DNA of 20,000 bases, from the NCBI RefSeq assembly GCF_000485595.1, contig NW_014577124.1, positions 256,456 through 276,455 on the forward strand, given 5' to 3'. The position numbers and the translations under genes are program-made. The notes below the pieces were generated by a model. It was not told the DNA's origin. It saw only the letters and a list, made by a program, of their open reading frames with translations, and made no database searches. The stretch is from Priapulus caudatus. Taxonomy: Eukaryota; Priapulida; Priapulimorpha; Priapulimorphida; Priapulidae. This document shows positions 1 through 9,783 of this stretch, piece by piece (the first letter of the stretch is position 1; the number at the start of each line of letters is the position of its first letter).

Positions 1-40
<40 letters not shown>
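1..40. repeat. (TA)n microsatellite
   Basis: The window opens with an uninterrupted TA dinucleotide run from about position 4 to 40. It is simple-sequence DNA with no coding signal. Confidence 0.97.
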
Positions 41-41
<1 letters not shown>

Positions 42-1583
42 GCTGTTGATGCGCGTGTTTGGTGAGGTGACGCCTACACTTGCTTCATAATTAACCATGT
101 ACGTGTGGCATTTATCATATGCTATAGACGGTGTCACAATACCACGGCGTAACCTTACGCATTATTCTTGCTCCACGCCTAAGACCTTACACACCCATGC
201 AATGTTGCAGTCCAGCGCAAAGACGCACGCGCCATACACATCAGTGTTAACGTTGTATAAACTAGAGATGGAAAATGTAGGGATTATACCTACATGAAAC
301 TTAACTGTCAATAATTATTGATTAATATGATAAACAAGGCCTACATATCAAGAACAATCGTTTTCAAGCCGAAGTCTTTCATCTGCAGACTTGCTGCGCA
401 GTTGAACACCCCATGCACCGCACCACGGGAACAAGATTGCAATTCACTCCTGCGCTCACCTCGCACATCATTTCGTCGTTCAGCGACGATTTGTGACTTC
501 GACGGCAGATTCACGACGCGGTTGCCACTTTCACGCACGCTGTGCGTCGGCAGGGGGTCGGCGAGGAAAGAAAACCAGGGCACACGAAAAGCTCGACTCC
601 CCCGTTTACCCTCACCGCGCCGCTATACGCGTAAATCATCGTCGGCCGTAAACCCTGCACGAGTTCTTTCTGACACCCCGCGACTTCACGCGGCGAAGGT
701 ATTCGTTTTTGTTCCTGCGCGTTGATTTATCGTCTGCCGAGCCTCTAGTCGTGTCGATATGGATGTACACTTTCGCGTTAGCGTACGTACTCACTGTTCC
801 CGGAAAATAGCATGCGAATGACGAACGCACCGCGTGGGTGGGCCGGCATGGAAGGGGAAGGAGAAACGAGGGGGTGGGGTGGGCCGGACTTGGCAAAGGT
901 GAGTGAAACAATGCCGATGAAGATATATGCTGGTGATTTTTTGCCTCGTGTTGTTTTCTCCATTTTGTTCTTCCGAGCGTGAAAGAATTTAAACCAGGAA
1001 CAACTTCAAGGGCTGGATTAAGTAACCCATTCGAACCCGCGCGAAAGAAATCGCTATGATGAGTCACGATAAGGTTAGAGGGCTGGGTTCGCAACACCGG
1101 GGCAACACACATGTACACTTACACACACACACACGCACACACACTCGCGTGCACGACGCACCAGTCATTTACGCTCTGGCTTTTGGCAAACAAGGAAACA
1201 GACGCGGGCAGTGTCGGTCATATAGGATAAACAGCGACGGTAAATCGGTGTTTGCTTAGTACGGCATTGTTTCCCGTAGAAAAACTAGAAATGTTGCTTG
1301 TTCGAATAAATGATACTTGCTCAGGTGGCTGGTGCTGCTCTCGACTCGCTGGCGGGCCGTGGAAAACCTGTTCAGTCGATGCCCCTCGACAAGATTTTCT
1401 CGACTGCACTCGCAGCGGCACTCGCTGCTAATATTCCGAAACACAACAAGACGATTTTCGTATTGACTACGGAAATTACGGGATGCGCTTCATAAGCAAC
1501 GTATTCAGTCTCGTTTACAGAGGCTATGTGCATGCGCAGCGAGAGTGAATAATAGCGGATAATAATTCATTATATTCCTTGTA

Positions 1584-1585
<2 letters not shown>
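41..1585. other. Stretch with no supported gene
   Basis: Short open frames occur on both strands (for example 318-725 plus and 636-1118 minus), but they are arginine- and serine-rich translations of CpG-rich DNA with no recognisable domain, no linked splice sites and no family resemblance. A short CA microsatellite lies near 1118-1145. I see no RNA gene. This may be intergenic DNA or a long intron. Confidence 0.6.

Positions 1586-1631
<46 letters not shown>
1586..1631. repeat. (ATT)n microsatellite
   Basis: A perfect trinucleotide run of about 15 units. Confidence 0.95.
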
Positions 1632-1632
<1 letters not shown>

Positions 1633-1981
1633 CTCGTATTATATTATCTTCGCTTGAATCGGTAGGCTGCGGTGAAGGTTAATAAATGCGCTGATGATAG
1701 AGTGAGGGACACGCATGGTGTCACCAATCACTGGCGCCCACATGACATATGCAGCTACATAGGAAGTTCTATTATATCCACGCACGACTTGTACCCGGGG
1801 ATCGTCATGCAGACATCATAAAATAGCGACGTTACTGAATTTACTGTTCCTGACCGTTGTGGGTCACCCGTGTGTGTCGAGCGAAAATGGCGCTCTGAAC
1901 TCTTGCTTTAATTATACCTGCATTATGATGGAGGTATCAATGGAGGCAGCTGATGCGTCGTGGCTTTTAAACAGGGACGAT

Positions 1982-2008
1982 CTGTTAGTCAGCACGCTTG
2001 ACTAACAG
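1982..2008. repeat. Short perfect inverted repeat (hairpin)
   Basis: The 10-base arm CTGTTAGTCA at 1982-1991 is followed by a 7-base spacer and its exact reverse complement at 1999-2008. It lies about 85 bases before the much longer hairpin at 2092. It could be a small foldback element or chance. Confidence 0.8.
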
Positions 2009-2091
2009 CTGCGTCATTTGCCTCGCATTGTCGACTCGAGATGCGATCCAAGCCAAGCCACTCACTTCTACTAAGAGCAGGTATACGCATA

Positions 2092-2155
2092 GCTCTAGTA
2101 CTATAGCCCTTGTTGCCACAGGGGCCTGTGGGAACAAGGACTATAGTACTAGAGC
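2092..2155. repeat. Long near-perfect hairpin
   Basis: Arms of 31 bases (2092-2122 and 2125-2155) are reverse complements at 29 of 31 positions and are separated by only two bases. The two mismatches are C2107 against A2140 and G2115 against G2132. The outer flanks (GCATA on the left, TATGC on the right) continue to pair if a six-base bulge is allowed on the right side. The length and sparse internal mismatches resemble a microRNA precursor, but the very tight loop also fits a palindromic foldback element. I do not recognise a known mature microRNA in either arm. Confidence 0.85.
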
Positions 2156-2453
2156 TAGCTAGTATGCGCAGAGGACTTAAATGTACCCCCGTGAATTCTG
2201 CTCAGAAAAGGGAGAGAAAGTACGTATGTTCGCCGAACGAAAGTTTTCGGGTGGATTAGAGAAAACGACGAACACTCCATCACTAAACTAGGCTAAACTC
2301 TCAACGCCACGTAATTGTGGAAAATCACTTATCTATTTCGCCTATAATCACCTGTAAATGCCGGTCAAATGCTCATCTGCAACACACAAGTACACCGCAC
2401 GCACGCCCTGTGCACAATCAACATGAATAAGAAAGCTCTCTCTCTCTCTCTCT

Positions 2454-2495
2454 CTTAATCGAGCTCTCTTAATCGAGCTCTCTTAATCGAGCTCT
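2454..2495. repeat. 14-base tandem repeat, three copies
   Basis: The unit CTTAATCGAGCTCT is repeated exactly at 2454, 2468 and 2482, directly after a (CT)n run at about 2436-2453. It appears to have grown from the microsatellite edge. Confidence 0.95.
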
Positions 2496-2586
2496 TTCTC
2501 TGAATAAGAGAGAACATGATAAAGAGCACTCTCGTGTTTATTGACCATTATTTTTTAACATTATTGAGACGTTCCAAGTGCTTGTA

Positions 2587-2751
2587 CGAGAGAGAGAGAG
2601 AGAGCGCGCACGAGGAAGAGAGAGAGAGAGCGCGCACGAGGAAGAGAGAGAGAGAGAGAGCGCGCACGAGGAAGAGAGAGAGAGCGCGCACGAGAGTGAG
2701 AGAGGGAGCGCGCACGAGTGAGAAAGAAAGCGCGCGCACATGAGTACGAGA

Positions 2752-2812
<61 letters not shown>

Positions 2813-2842
2813 GGGAGAGAAAGGGAGAGAGAAGGAGAGGGA

Positions 2843-2875
<33 letters not shown>

Positions 2876-2935
2876 GGCTGGGAGAGAAAGGGAGAGAGAA
2901 GGAGAGGGAGAGGGAGAGGGAAAGAGAGATAAAAA
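2587..2935. repeat. Compound (GA)n satellite with CGCGCACGAG units
   Basis: Purine-rich DNA on the plus strand. The first part repeats a unit of GA dinucleotides interrupted by CGCGCACGAG at least five times. A pure GA run of about 50 bases follows (about 2756-2810). After it a 67-base unit that starts with CTGGGAGAGA is repeated at 2811 and 2878. Open frames on both strands here are Ser/Leu or Arg/Glu low-complexity artefacts. Confidence 0.95.
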
Positions 2936-2949
2936 AATACGGACGAAAG

Positions 2950-3090
2950 ACACACACGAGCATATAGCGAGTGCGTTCATGCGTGTGCGCTTGCGTGCGT
3001 GCGTGCGTGCGCGTGTGTATGTATGTATATACGCGTCTGTGTTTACAAGTGTGCGTGTGTGTTTGCTCGCCTGTGTGTGTCGGAGGTGTA
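2950..3090. repeat. GT/GC-rich simple sequence
   Basis: Degenerate GTGC, GT and GTAT tandem runs. There is no coding signal beyond repeat-driven open frames. Confidence 0.85.
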
Positions 3091-4080
3091 TAGTTGTTGC
3101 TTCTAGGCGCCGCCATGTATACCTGCACTAATGCGCTATGATGGTCGGGAATTCTACGGCTTGTTTTGCTTACAAGGCCCCGATTGTTGTCGGCGACTGT
3201 CATAATTGGATCCGCACCCATATGCTGCTTTCCATGTACAGAATTGTTGACGACTGGCGTTAGCCCGCGAATTTGCCAACACAAGCATGTCACCAAATTG
3301 CCACTTCATCCCCTTAATATGTATCACGGGGCGAGGACATTGGCAAGTACATGCGTACACACGGCAAGCTTAGGTTAGGCTGGAGCGCGTCAAGAAAATT
3401 AATGTTAACACAGCTTAGACGTGGCGCTCTTCGCACCTGTTAACTACTCGCCGTATATGACCTCTGAGTGCACGCGACAACGCGAGGGGCATGCGATGTA
3501 AATAAAATATGTTAATCTGGGGCATGGTACGAGCACTCGGCGTCGGCGAATCAGTAGTAATTGTCGCGCATTTCGTCGTGCCGACTCGCTCCTTATATAG
3601 CCTCACGTAGACGCACGTAGGACGCACGCAATCGATGTCCCGCACGCGCCGTACCTTGCGGTGACAGTCTCCCGTGAATCGCCGCGCAGCTGAGTTACCT
3701 GATCGAGCGCACTGCTGCCGCTGCCGCCGCTGCTGCCGCTGCCGCCGCCAGAGCGAAAGCCTTTTAGCGCGCTCTATTCAGCTCGCAGATGGAGAAATAT
3801 CGACTATCTCGTCTGCCGCGCTCGCCTCGCTGACGCGGGGTATTGTTTTTTATTCTTGTTATGCGCCGCTTCGATTTTGCGTCCTTTCCCTTTCGTTGCG
3901 AGTGAAAGGGAATCAGGGCGTAGTATGTAGGAGCGAGGTGTGTGTGCATGGGAAGATGCACTGTGGCTGCTATAGCGCAGCATAACGGCAGCATATAACA
4001 CAGCTTCAGTATATAGGTCCAGCAAGAGCATGTCTATATTAGTGGAATATCTGGAGATATTTTGCGTGAAGATACGTACT
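3091..4080. other. Stretch with no supported gene
   Basis: Mixed-composition DNA with only short open frames and no recognisable protein. It contains a CTG/CCG trinucleotide patch at about 3713-3751 that would encode poly-Cys/Arg or poly-Ala in different frames. Confidence 0.6.
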
Positions 4081-4170
4081 CGCGTGCGTGCGTGCGTGTG
4101 AGCGTGAGTTATGTTAGTATGCGTGGCGGTGTGCGTGCGTATCTGTGTGTGCGCGCGTGTGTGCGTATAT
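4081..4170. repeat. (GTGC)n / (GT)n simple sequence
   Basis: Short CGTG and GTGC tandem runs. Together with the similar tracts at 2950 and 7371 they make this half of the window rich in alternating purine-pyrimidine DNA. Confidence 0.8.
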
Positions 4171-7100
4171 GAACTAAAACGCCTGAATAAAATCATGGCG
4201 GTTGTTAATTTAGAAAGCATGATTTGTAGCGGAATGGTATGCAACGATCCGCGTACTAAACACGACCTACTACGGGAAGCGCGCATTATCCTCCAGTATA
4301 ATAATGATGCAAATGACATCACCCAACCGGACGAGCTCATTTGTGATGCTCCAACAACGGCATTATCATCATTATAATCTTATAATCTATTTAAATTGTT
4401 ACATAGCTCACCACGACATAAATACACGTACGGTAAAAAATAGACACCAGCGTAAAAACTAGATGCAGAAAGACGCGCTCGACCGCACAGACACCTGGGC
4501 CGTTTCAATAACTATAATAATTCTAATATTATTCCACGTAAACGTCGTTCAAATACCCAAATATAATTATTTATAACACACAATAATACCGTACGCACGC
4601 CACTGTGCACAAACCAACAACTAATATAAGTGAATATTATCATGCTTATAATTACTATCATTATATCATCGAAACGCCCCCCCCCCAAAAAAAATCCTCG
4701 AAAGTCCATGTGCACGACCGCAACGTTGATCCACCTACCTGTGACGTCGATTCCGTCCAAGCCGTTGTTTGAATCCTTCTTCAATCGCTTCGATTTTCCT
4801 GTTTCAATTTCCGCCGGACTTCACCACGAGTCGGCTATTTCTCGTGAATCGTGTGCACCCACGAATGCGTGCGTGTCCTCCCGCAGAAATGGCCAGTCCC
4901 TTTGTAACGGTTGTCCGGTGTTATTTAGATAGCTTTGGGGGCTAGGGCCTTCACACCACTATAATAACTGGAGCATAATAGGGCCGCACACAACAACGTC
5001 GTCCGACTTGAATGCGCTTTGCACGTGAACTGAACTAGCGGATGGCAAGCACAATAGCGCCAACTTCCTAAAACGGCAACTCGTCGAGGCCCGTCAGGGA
5101 GGTCGGAATCAGGGCGAGGCCCGTGATTGGCTGCGCGCAGGTGTGGCGTGTAGACGCGGACGGGCAGACAGACGAACAGGTGGGCTGCCGTAGGACCCGA
5201 CACTGCAGAGCAGCAGGAAATAAGCGAAAGCTCATAATAACGGCTGCGAGGGAAGATTAACATTGAACCGCGCTGACGGTAGAGCAGATATTCTCTCAGC
5301 ATTATATGACAATATCATATGCGTGGGTGTATACGGGTTACGTGATATAATCCGTAAAATCAAAAGAGAACCACAATCAAAGCAAACAGAAAACGCACGG
5401 CATGAATTATTATTTTTACACGAACATGCAACCCTGTTGCACGAAGATCATTGATGACCGTCTTTGTAAATTAATATATAGACCGCGCCTAATTCCACCT
5501 TAAAACTCTATCACGCGTATAATCAGGATATAATCTACAATTACGACAGTAAAACTACCACGAAGGATGGTAGCTTTAACGTGATTCATCGTTCCCCGAA
5601 TCCCGTCGTACATGCGGGAACGTAATTACACCCAAACAGCACAATCAGCGTTACTGTGTCACTTGCTCGGCGTAGCATGATTCAACGTTGCCATGGTAAC
5701 GCGGAAAAACATCGCTGCATTTTTGAGCTCGTGGCGGTGTAGTATTAGTAGTAGTAGGATGATCGATCATAGCGAGACATATAGGTGTAGAGCGCGCGCC
5801 GTACGTACTAGCCTGTGCCATGTACGTGCGTGGTGGTGACACGCACGATATGCGTCAATATAATTAGAAGATTTTCTCCCATTTACGTGCATGCTTCATC
5901 GGCAGCTTGCTCGCGAAGCGAAAGTGAATACGATGCTCATGTACGTACGTATGCTCAGAGTGAGCTATATATACGTCTATTCCGCGGAGGATTCCGTATC
6001 GTAACATGAAGCCATTATATAGAAGGTCCAGTTTACGTAGATTCTTGTTTCCTTCCGTGCTGTCGGTGCCACCCTACGCCCGTGCGCATGATCGGTTGGC
6101 TTCAACAGCGGAAAATGGTCGTTTAGTACAAAATATCGCTGTATACGCGACATCGGTACTAACATGGATAATTTCATGTAGAATTTGGAAAAGGGTTCAA
6201 TCGCCCGCTAATTGCACTCGTTGTTTTGCACGTTTCCCGTACTTCCGCTGCCCATGCATAATTATCATGTAGTTATATTTGAGGAAACACGAATTGAAAA
6301 CGTGACCGATTATTTGCATGGAGAACACGGTTAGTTAATAAGCAAATCAAGTGGCTAAGGGTCGTATAGCTACAGCTATTTATTTAAACTTTGAATTCCT
6401 GTTTTTGCGAACAGAAATTGATGTAGACCTACTTGCTCTCAAAAATCCAAAAAAACATTTTTCGATCATATATCGACGTAAAAATTATGGAATTTTCTTT
6501 CCGAAATAACGATATGACCTACCGCCCCGTATATTCCACGGTCATTGGATTATTGCGACAATGTATAGGGGTATGGAAGAAGGAAACGAGAGAGGGAAGG
6601 AAACACGCGAAATAACGTACATGTGACAGTGAGAGTCATCACGTGGATATCGAATAATCTCATGATATAAACGTTGATAAGCTTGTCATAGTAGTTAATA
6701 CTTAATTATCTACTGACGTTGTTACCCACAATGGATTTACTAGGATGGATAGAACTAGATATATACACGTACCTATGCGGAGTTTTATGCATGTATCATA
6801 CTTACATTTCAACTTGCATGTGATACAAGCTTAGATATCACTTGTAATTTGTGTTATTAGTAGGCCTAAACCGCGCCGAAACAAGTAAGGTTCCAATAGA
6901 TATCAACCTGCCAACATGAACCCCACTTGCCTTTAGCGCCATCTCCAGTCAATCCGTGGCTGCCCAACGGCCGCTATCCCTCGCTGTTTTACATTTGCCG
7001 CCTTTAATTTCCACTGTTATTAATTATTATTTATTGATTTTAACTGTTAATACAGCTGTAGTAATTATAATGGGAGGAAATTAAAATGTTATCCTCGAAA

Positions 7101-7370
7101 TCACAACAGAACGTGTTTTGAAATAATTAGGACTTAATTGAGAATATAGATATATATATAGAGGCCGGTGTGCTTGCTGGAAGCGCGGGAGAGTTCATCA
7201 TGGTGAAATAAACAACGCCGGAAACAAAACAAAACGATTGCAAGTAAATCTCCCTGAAGTGTGGGCAATATGTGAATGATATGCTGTAACCACCAAGTGA
7301 CCGCCTAGTTGACACAGGTTCTAAGAAGCGCTGTACGAATAGCACGTTCAATAGAGTTCATTTCAAAATT
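4171..7370. other. Stretch with no supported gene
   Basis: No open frame here shows a recognisable domain. The best small ATG-initiated frame is 4195-4377 plus (60 residues), discussed among the findings. A homopolymer junction (C then A) lies at about 4678-4692. A palindromic RFX-type site lies at 5687-5700. Otherwise it is AT-rich, low-information sequence that could be intergenic DNA or downstream introns of the EGF gene. Confidence 0.55.
5687..5700. promoter_or_regulatory. RFX X-box-like palindrome
   Basis: The 14-mer GTTGCCATGGTAAC matches the two half-sites of the X-box bound by RFX transcription factors (GTTGCC and its inverse separated by AT). In animals such sites often mark promoters of ciliary genes. 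No adjacent gene is recognised here, so function is inferred from the motif only. Confidence 0.35.
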
Positions 7371-7620
7371 CCGCACACAGACTCGTACACGCGCGCACAT
7401 AAGCGCACGCACAAACATATGTACGTACGTATACACGTACACGCGTAGACGCACATACGGCGTACGGCAACGCGCGCGAGCAAACACACCCACACACACG
7501 CGCGCGCGCGCACACACACTCGCGCGCACACACACTCACGCACGCACGCACAAAAACACACAAACACACAAAACACACGCACGAACACACGTACACATAC
7601 GCGCGCGCGCACGCAACCGC
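7371..7620. repeat. (CA)n/(CG)n compound microsatellite
   Basis: About 250 bases of CACACG, CGCGCG and ACGTACGT runs. The open frames through it on both strands are Thr/His/Arg or Cys/Val low-complexity translations. Confidence 0.93.
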
Positions 7621-8113
7621 ACTTAGGCATAACAGCCTCGCCGAATGCCACGTAATAATTACGACCGTCAATGAACGTACATAAATCTACATCGCATATC
7701 GCCTCAATCTGTGGGTGATAATTATCACAGCTAATCTTGATTTGCCGTAAATGTCGATTTAACCTACAGGAAGACATCGATCGCCCCACTCTAGGCAGTA
7801 CCTGGCAGTGTCACGGCGTACGGAGCGCCGGTACCGATGCCGCCTCGCTCACGCGTGACGCCGGCTTTCTACGGTTAATTTACATGACGCATGGTTCCCC
7901 AATAATCGACACATTTTCGTCTATAACGTAATAATTCTGCGAGAACTTTTCAACGACTATGAACGCGCGTGATATCGACGCGATAACGTAGTGCAGTGGG
8001 AATTTGGGTAGCCGTGGATCAGATGTGAAGGAGCGCCATCTATCGCTGAAATTCGTGTAATTATTATCATCATCGGCAGACCCGATGAACGTTTCCACCT
8101 TTCTTTCGTCTGA
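7621..8113. other. Non-coding stretch with one weak candidate exon
   Basis: It contains a non-repetitive minus-strand segment (7623-7763) with Cys-rich protein-like translation and possible splice sites, treated as a finding. The rest shows nothing I can support. Confidence 0.4.
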
Positions 8114-8168
8114 ATGAGACCGTAGATATAGAATAGAAGAATCTGTATTCTATATCTATGATGAGACC
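8114..8168. repeat. 39-base palindromic insert between ATGAGACC copies
   Basis: ATGAGACC occurs at 8114-8121 and again at 8161-8168. Between them lies a hairpin with perfect 13-base arms (8123-8135 and 8146-8158) and a 10-base loop. The same ATGAGACC occurs a third time at 8673-8680, just after the hAT element. The palindrome could be a transposon footprint or a very small foldback element. Confidence 0.8.
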
Positions 8169-8671
8169 ACTAGCGGATTAAGGGCGGGGCAACAGGGGCA
8201 CGTGCCCCGGGCCCCCCACATTTGGGGCCCCCCACATTTAGAGTATCCTAAAATTTACAAAACTGTCGTAATTGTGATCCACAAAATTCTTAGCATGTAG
8301 GGGCCTAACGTTGAAGTGATGCGTTTCCCATGCTGTTTCTCTGACTGAATTTTGCTGTTCAGCTGAAGGACACTTTCCCTAATACCGAAATTGCTCTGAG
8401 AATCTATCTTTTATTGATGGTCTCGAATTGTTAGCGGTGAAAGGTAATTTTCAAAACTCAAGTTGATTAAAAATCACATGAGAACCACGATGAGCCAACA
8501 GAGACTGGTAAACCTCAGAATTCTCGCTATCGAAAGTGACATTTTAAATTCGTTGAAACACGATGAAATACTCTCTGAATTTGCAAGCATGAAAGTGCAG
8601 AAAAAATACAGACTATAGGGCCCCCACACAATTGCGTGCCCCGGGCCCCCCACACGCTTAGTCCGGCCCTG
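8168..8671 (+). mobile_element. hAT-family DNA transposon, 504-base internally deleted copy
   Basis: The element begins CACTAGCGGATTAAGG, and the reverse complement of its right end reads CAGGGCCGGACTAAG, an imperfect terminal inverted repeat of hAT style. It is flanked by the 8-base direct repeat GATGAGAC (8160-8167 and 8672-8679), the target-site length typical of hAT elements. A 20-base subterminal motif, CGTGCCCCGGGCCCCCCACA, occurs in direct orientation near both ends. The interior encodes only a broken piece of the transposase C-terminus, so this copy is non-autonomous and derived by internal deletion. It lies downstream of the last recognised EGF exon, in either a later intron or intergenic DNA. 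Confidence 0.88.
8360..8618 (+). pseudogene. hAT transposase C-terminal dimerisation fragment, frameshifted
   Basis: From 8360 the plus strand reads QLKDTFPNTEIALRIYLLLM then VSNC, the conserved region ahead of the hAT dimerisation domain. A stop follows at once (TAG, about 8432-8434), and roughly 25 bases of frame-disrupted sequence come next. The frame then resumes with [20 protein letters not shown] and continues to a stop at 8616-8618. In intact members of the family this joins a SxxRxFS motif that is disrupted here. The N-terminal zinc finger and the catalytic DDE core are absent. Only part of the protein remains, so it cannot be an active transposase. I recognise the family from these motifs by eye, with no database search. 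Confidence 0.82.
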
Positions 8672-8680
8672 GATGAGACC

Positions 8681-9057
8681 AATATCGGCAGTTGGAGTTA
8701 CTGGCACATGACGATTGTAATTTATTTAATTAATATAAAACACCACGAGGTATCAAATTTAGACAGCATAAGTTGATAGTCACATCTTCCATAAACGTTT
8801 TATGTGAATATAGTTTTTAAGCTCAGGAAGTAGCTATAGTCTGTAGAGCCATTAGCTCTACCAATGTCGCCATATGCTTAACACATGGCAAGTGGCGTAA
8901 TAAATTATAAGAGAGGCATAATTCATATTAACAGCAAATAATAATAACTACAGCCAATAATAAATAAAATGTTTACATGAAAAAAAAACGATTAACAATT
9001 ACACACTTGAACCTGAGAAAATATCCATCATTTAAATAAATCTCTCATTTATTTGCA
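8681..9057. other. Stretch with no supported gene
   Basis: AT-rich DNA between the hAT element and the last recognised EGF exon. I searched the minus strand for a continuation of the EGF gene (an acceptor followed within a codon by Cys-x-Cys) and found none. It is probably intron sequence if the EGF gene continues past 9067, or 3' flank if it stops at 9058. Confidence 0.5.
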
Positions 9058-9067
9058 TCACACACAC

Positions 9068-9304
9068 TTGTGTTGAGGATTCGCCATGTTGTTGTTCAAT
9101 ATTATGCATTTCCTATTTCCACATGGGTTGCCATAGCAACTATTTACAAGATGGCAGTTACGACCATAGTAAGGCGCAACACACACACAACTGTAGTTGG
9201 TCTCCTGACTTATACATGTACCGCCGTTGAGACAAGACACGTCTTTGCAAAGATCAATCACATCACTGCACGTGACACCGGAATATCCAGGTGGACACGA
9301 ACAT
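9068..9304 (-). CDS. EGF-repeat protein, exon 9 (last recognised)
   Basis: This exon completes the EGF begun in exon 8, carries one full EGF and starts another. The acceptor TTTCACAG ends at 9305 and the exon opens with one base of a split Arg codon (phase 2), then CSCPPGYSGVTC. The full domain is CKDVSCLNGGTC with CVCVAPYYGRNC. The next domain has SCYGNPC and GNRKC and runs to NPQH. I end the exon at 9068, where AA|GTGTGT gives a phase-2 donor just before the fourth cysteine, the position used by exons 7 and 8. This makes the exon 237 bases, the same length as exon 8. If the donor is not used, translation reads KCV and stops at TGA 9058-9060, leaving an EGF with only four cysteines. The donor consensus is weak and the following exon was not found. 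Confidence 0.8.
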
Positions 9305-9546
9305 CTGTGAAATAAAGAAAATAAAGCTACAAAGCGATTAAACACTTGTTCCTATATTGTAAAAAGAAGATCATAGATTGAATTTCCAAGACGCCTATTA
9401 GTGGTGCAGATATGTGAATGAATTGTGGGTTTTGTGGTAAAAGCACCAAAATAGGCATATATGATGTTAAGGGTATACTAAATGATTTTACCAAAGGTAT
9501 AACGATAGAATATTAGCTACACATGTAGGCCTATATCAGATCATAC

Positions 9547-9783
9547 CTGAAGCTGTCCGGATTGTTGTGACACGTTGCCACGATGCTGCAAGGTTGCGAG
9601 GCGCAGAAGTCTTGCTGCAGACACGTGACACCAAGGAAGCCCACTTCACAGATGCACGTGTAATCTGTCCCGGACAGCTGATTGGCCTGTGCGACGCACG
9701 TGGCTCCGTTCAGACATGGCTGTGATGCGCAGCTGGTCTGATGTTCGCAGTATGGGCCCGAGAAACCGATGGCGCATTCACAC
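9547..9783 (-). CDS. EGF-repeat protein, exon 8
   Basis: A 237-base, phase 2-2 exon encoding 78 whole codons. It holds the end of the calcium-type EGF from exon 7 (CECAIGFSGPYC), one full EGF (CASQPCLNGATC to CICEVGFLGVTC), and the first three cysteines of a third (CASQPC, SIVATC). The acceptor TTCTGTAG precedes 9783 and the donor TTCAG|GTATGA follows 9547. Arg (AG+G) is rebuilt at the junction with exon 7 and Arg (AG+A) at that with exon 9. CASQPC appears twice and fits the POGLUT1 O-glucose site C-x-S-x-P-C. LNGATC fits the O-fucose site C-x4-(S/T)-C. The loop VAQANQLSGTDYT between cysteines 3 and 4 is longer than usual. Confidence 0.9.

Noticed and set aside
1026-1038. Reverse-strand GGGTTCGAATGGG resembling a tRNA B box
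   Set aside because: The flanks do not form a T-stem and no acceptor or anticodon arm can be drawn around it.
2516-3296. Several overlapping open frames rich in Ser/Leu or Arg/Glu
   Set aside because: They are translations of the GA/CT microsatellite in different frames.
5263-5454. Plus-strand frame of 63 residues with protein-like composition
   Set aside because: It has no ATG start, no convincing splice acceptor and no recognisable family.
7305-7671. Cys/Val-rich and Thr/His-rich frames
   Set aside because: They arise from the CA/CG microsatellite. Only the non-repetitive part above 7622 was kept as a weak candidate.
9127-9140. A second X-box-like 14-mer (GTTGCCATAGCAAC)
   Set aside because: It lies inside coding exon 9 and is explained by the codons for SCYGNPC, so a regulatory role is not supported.
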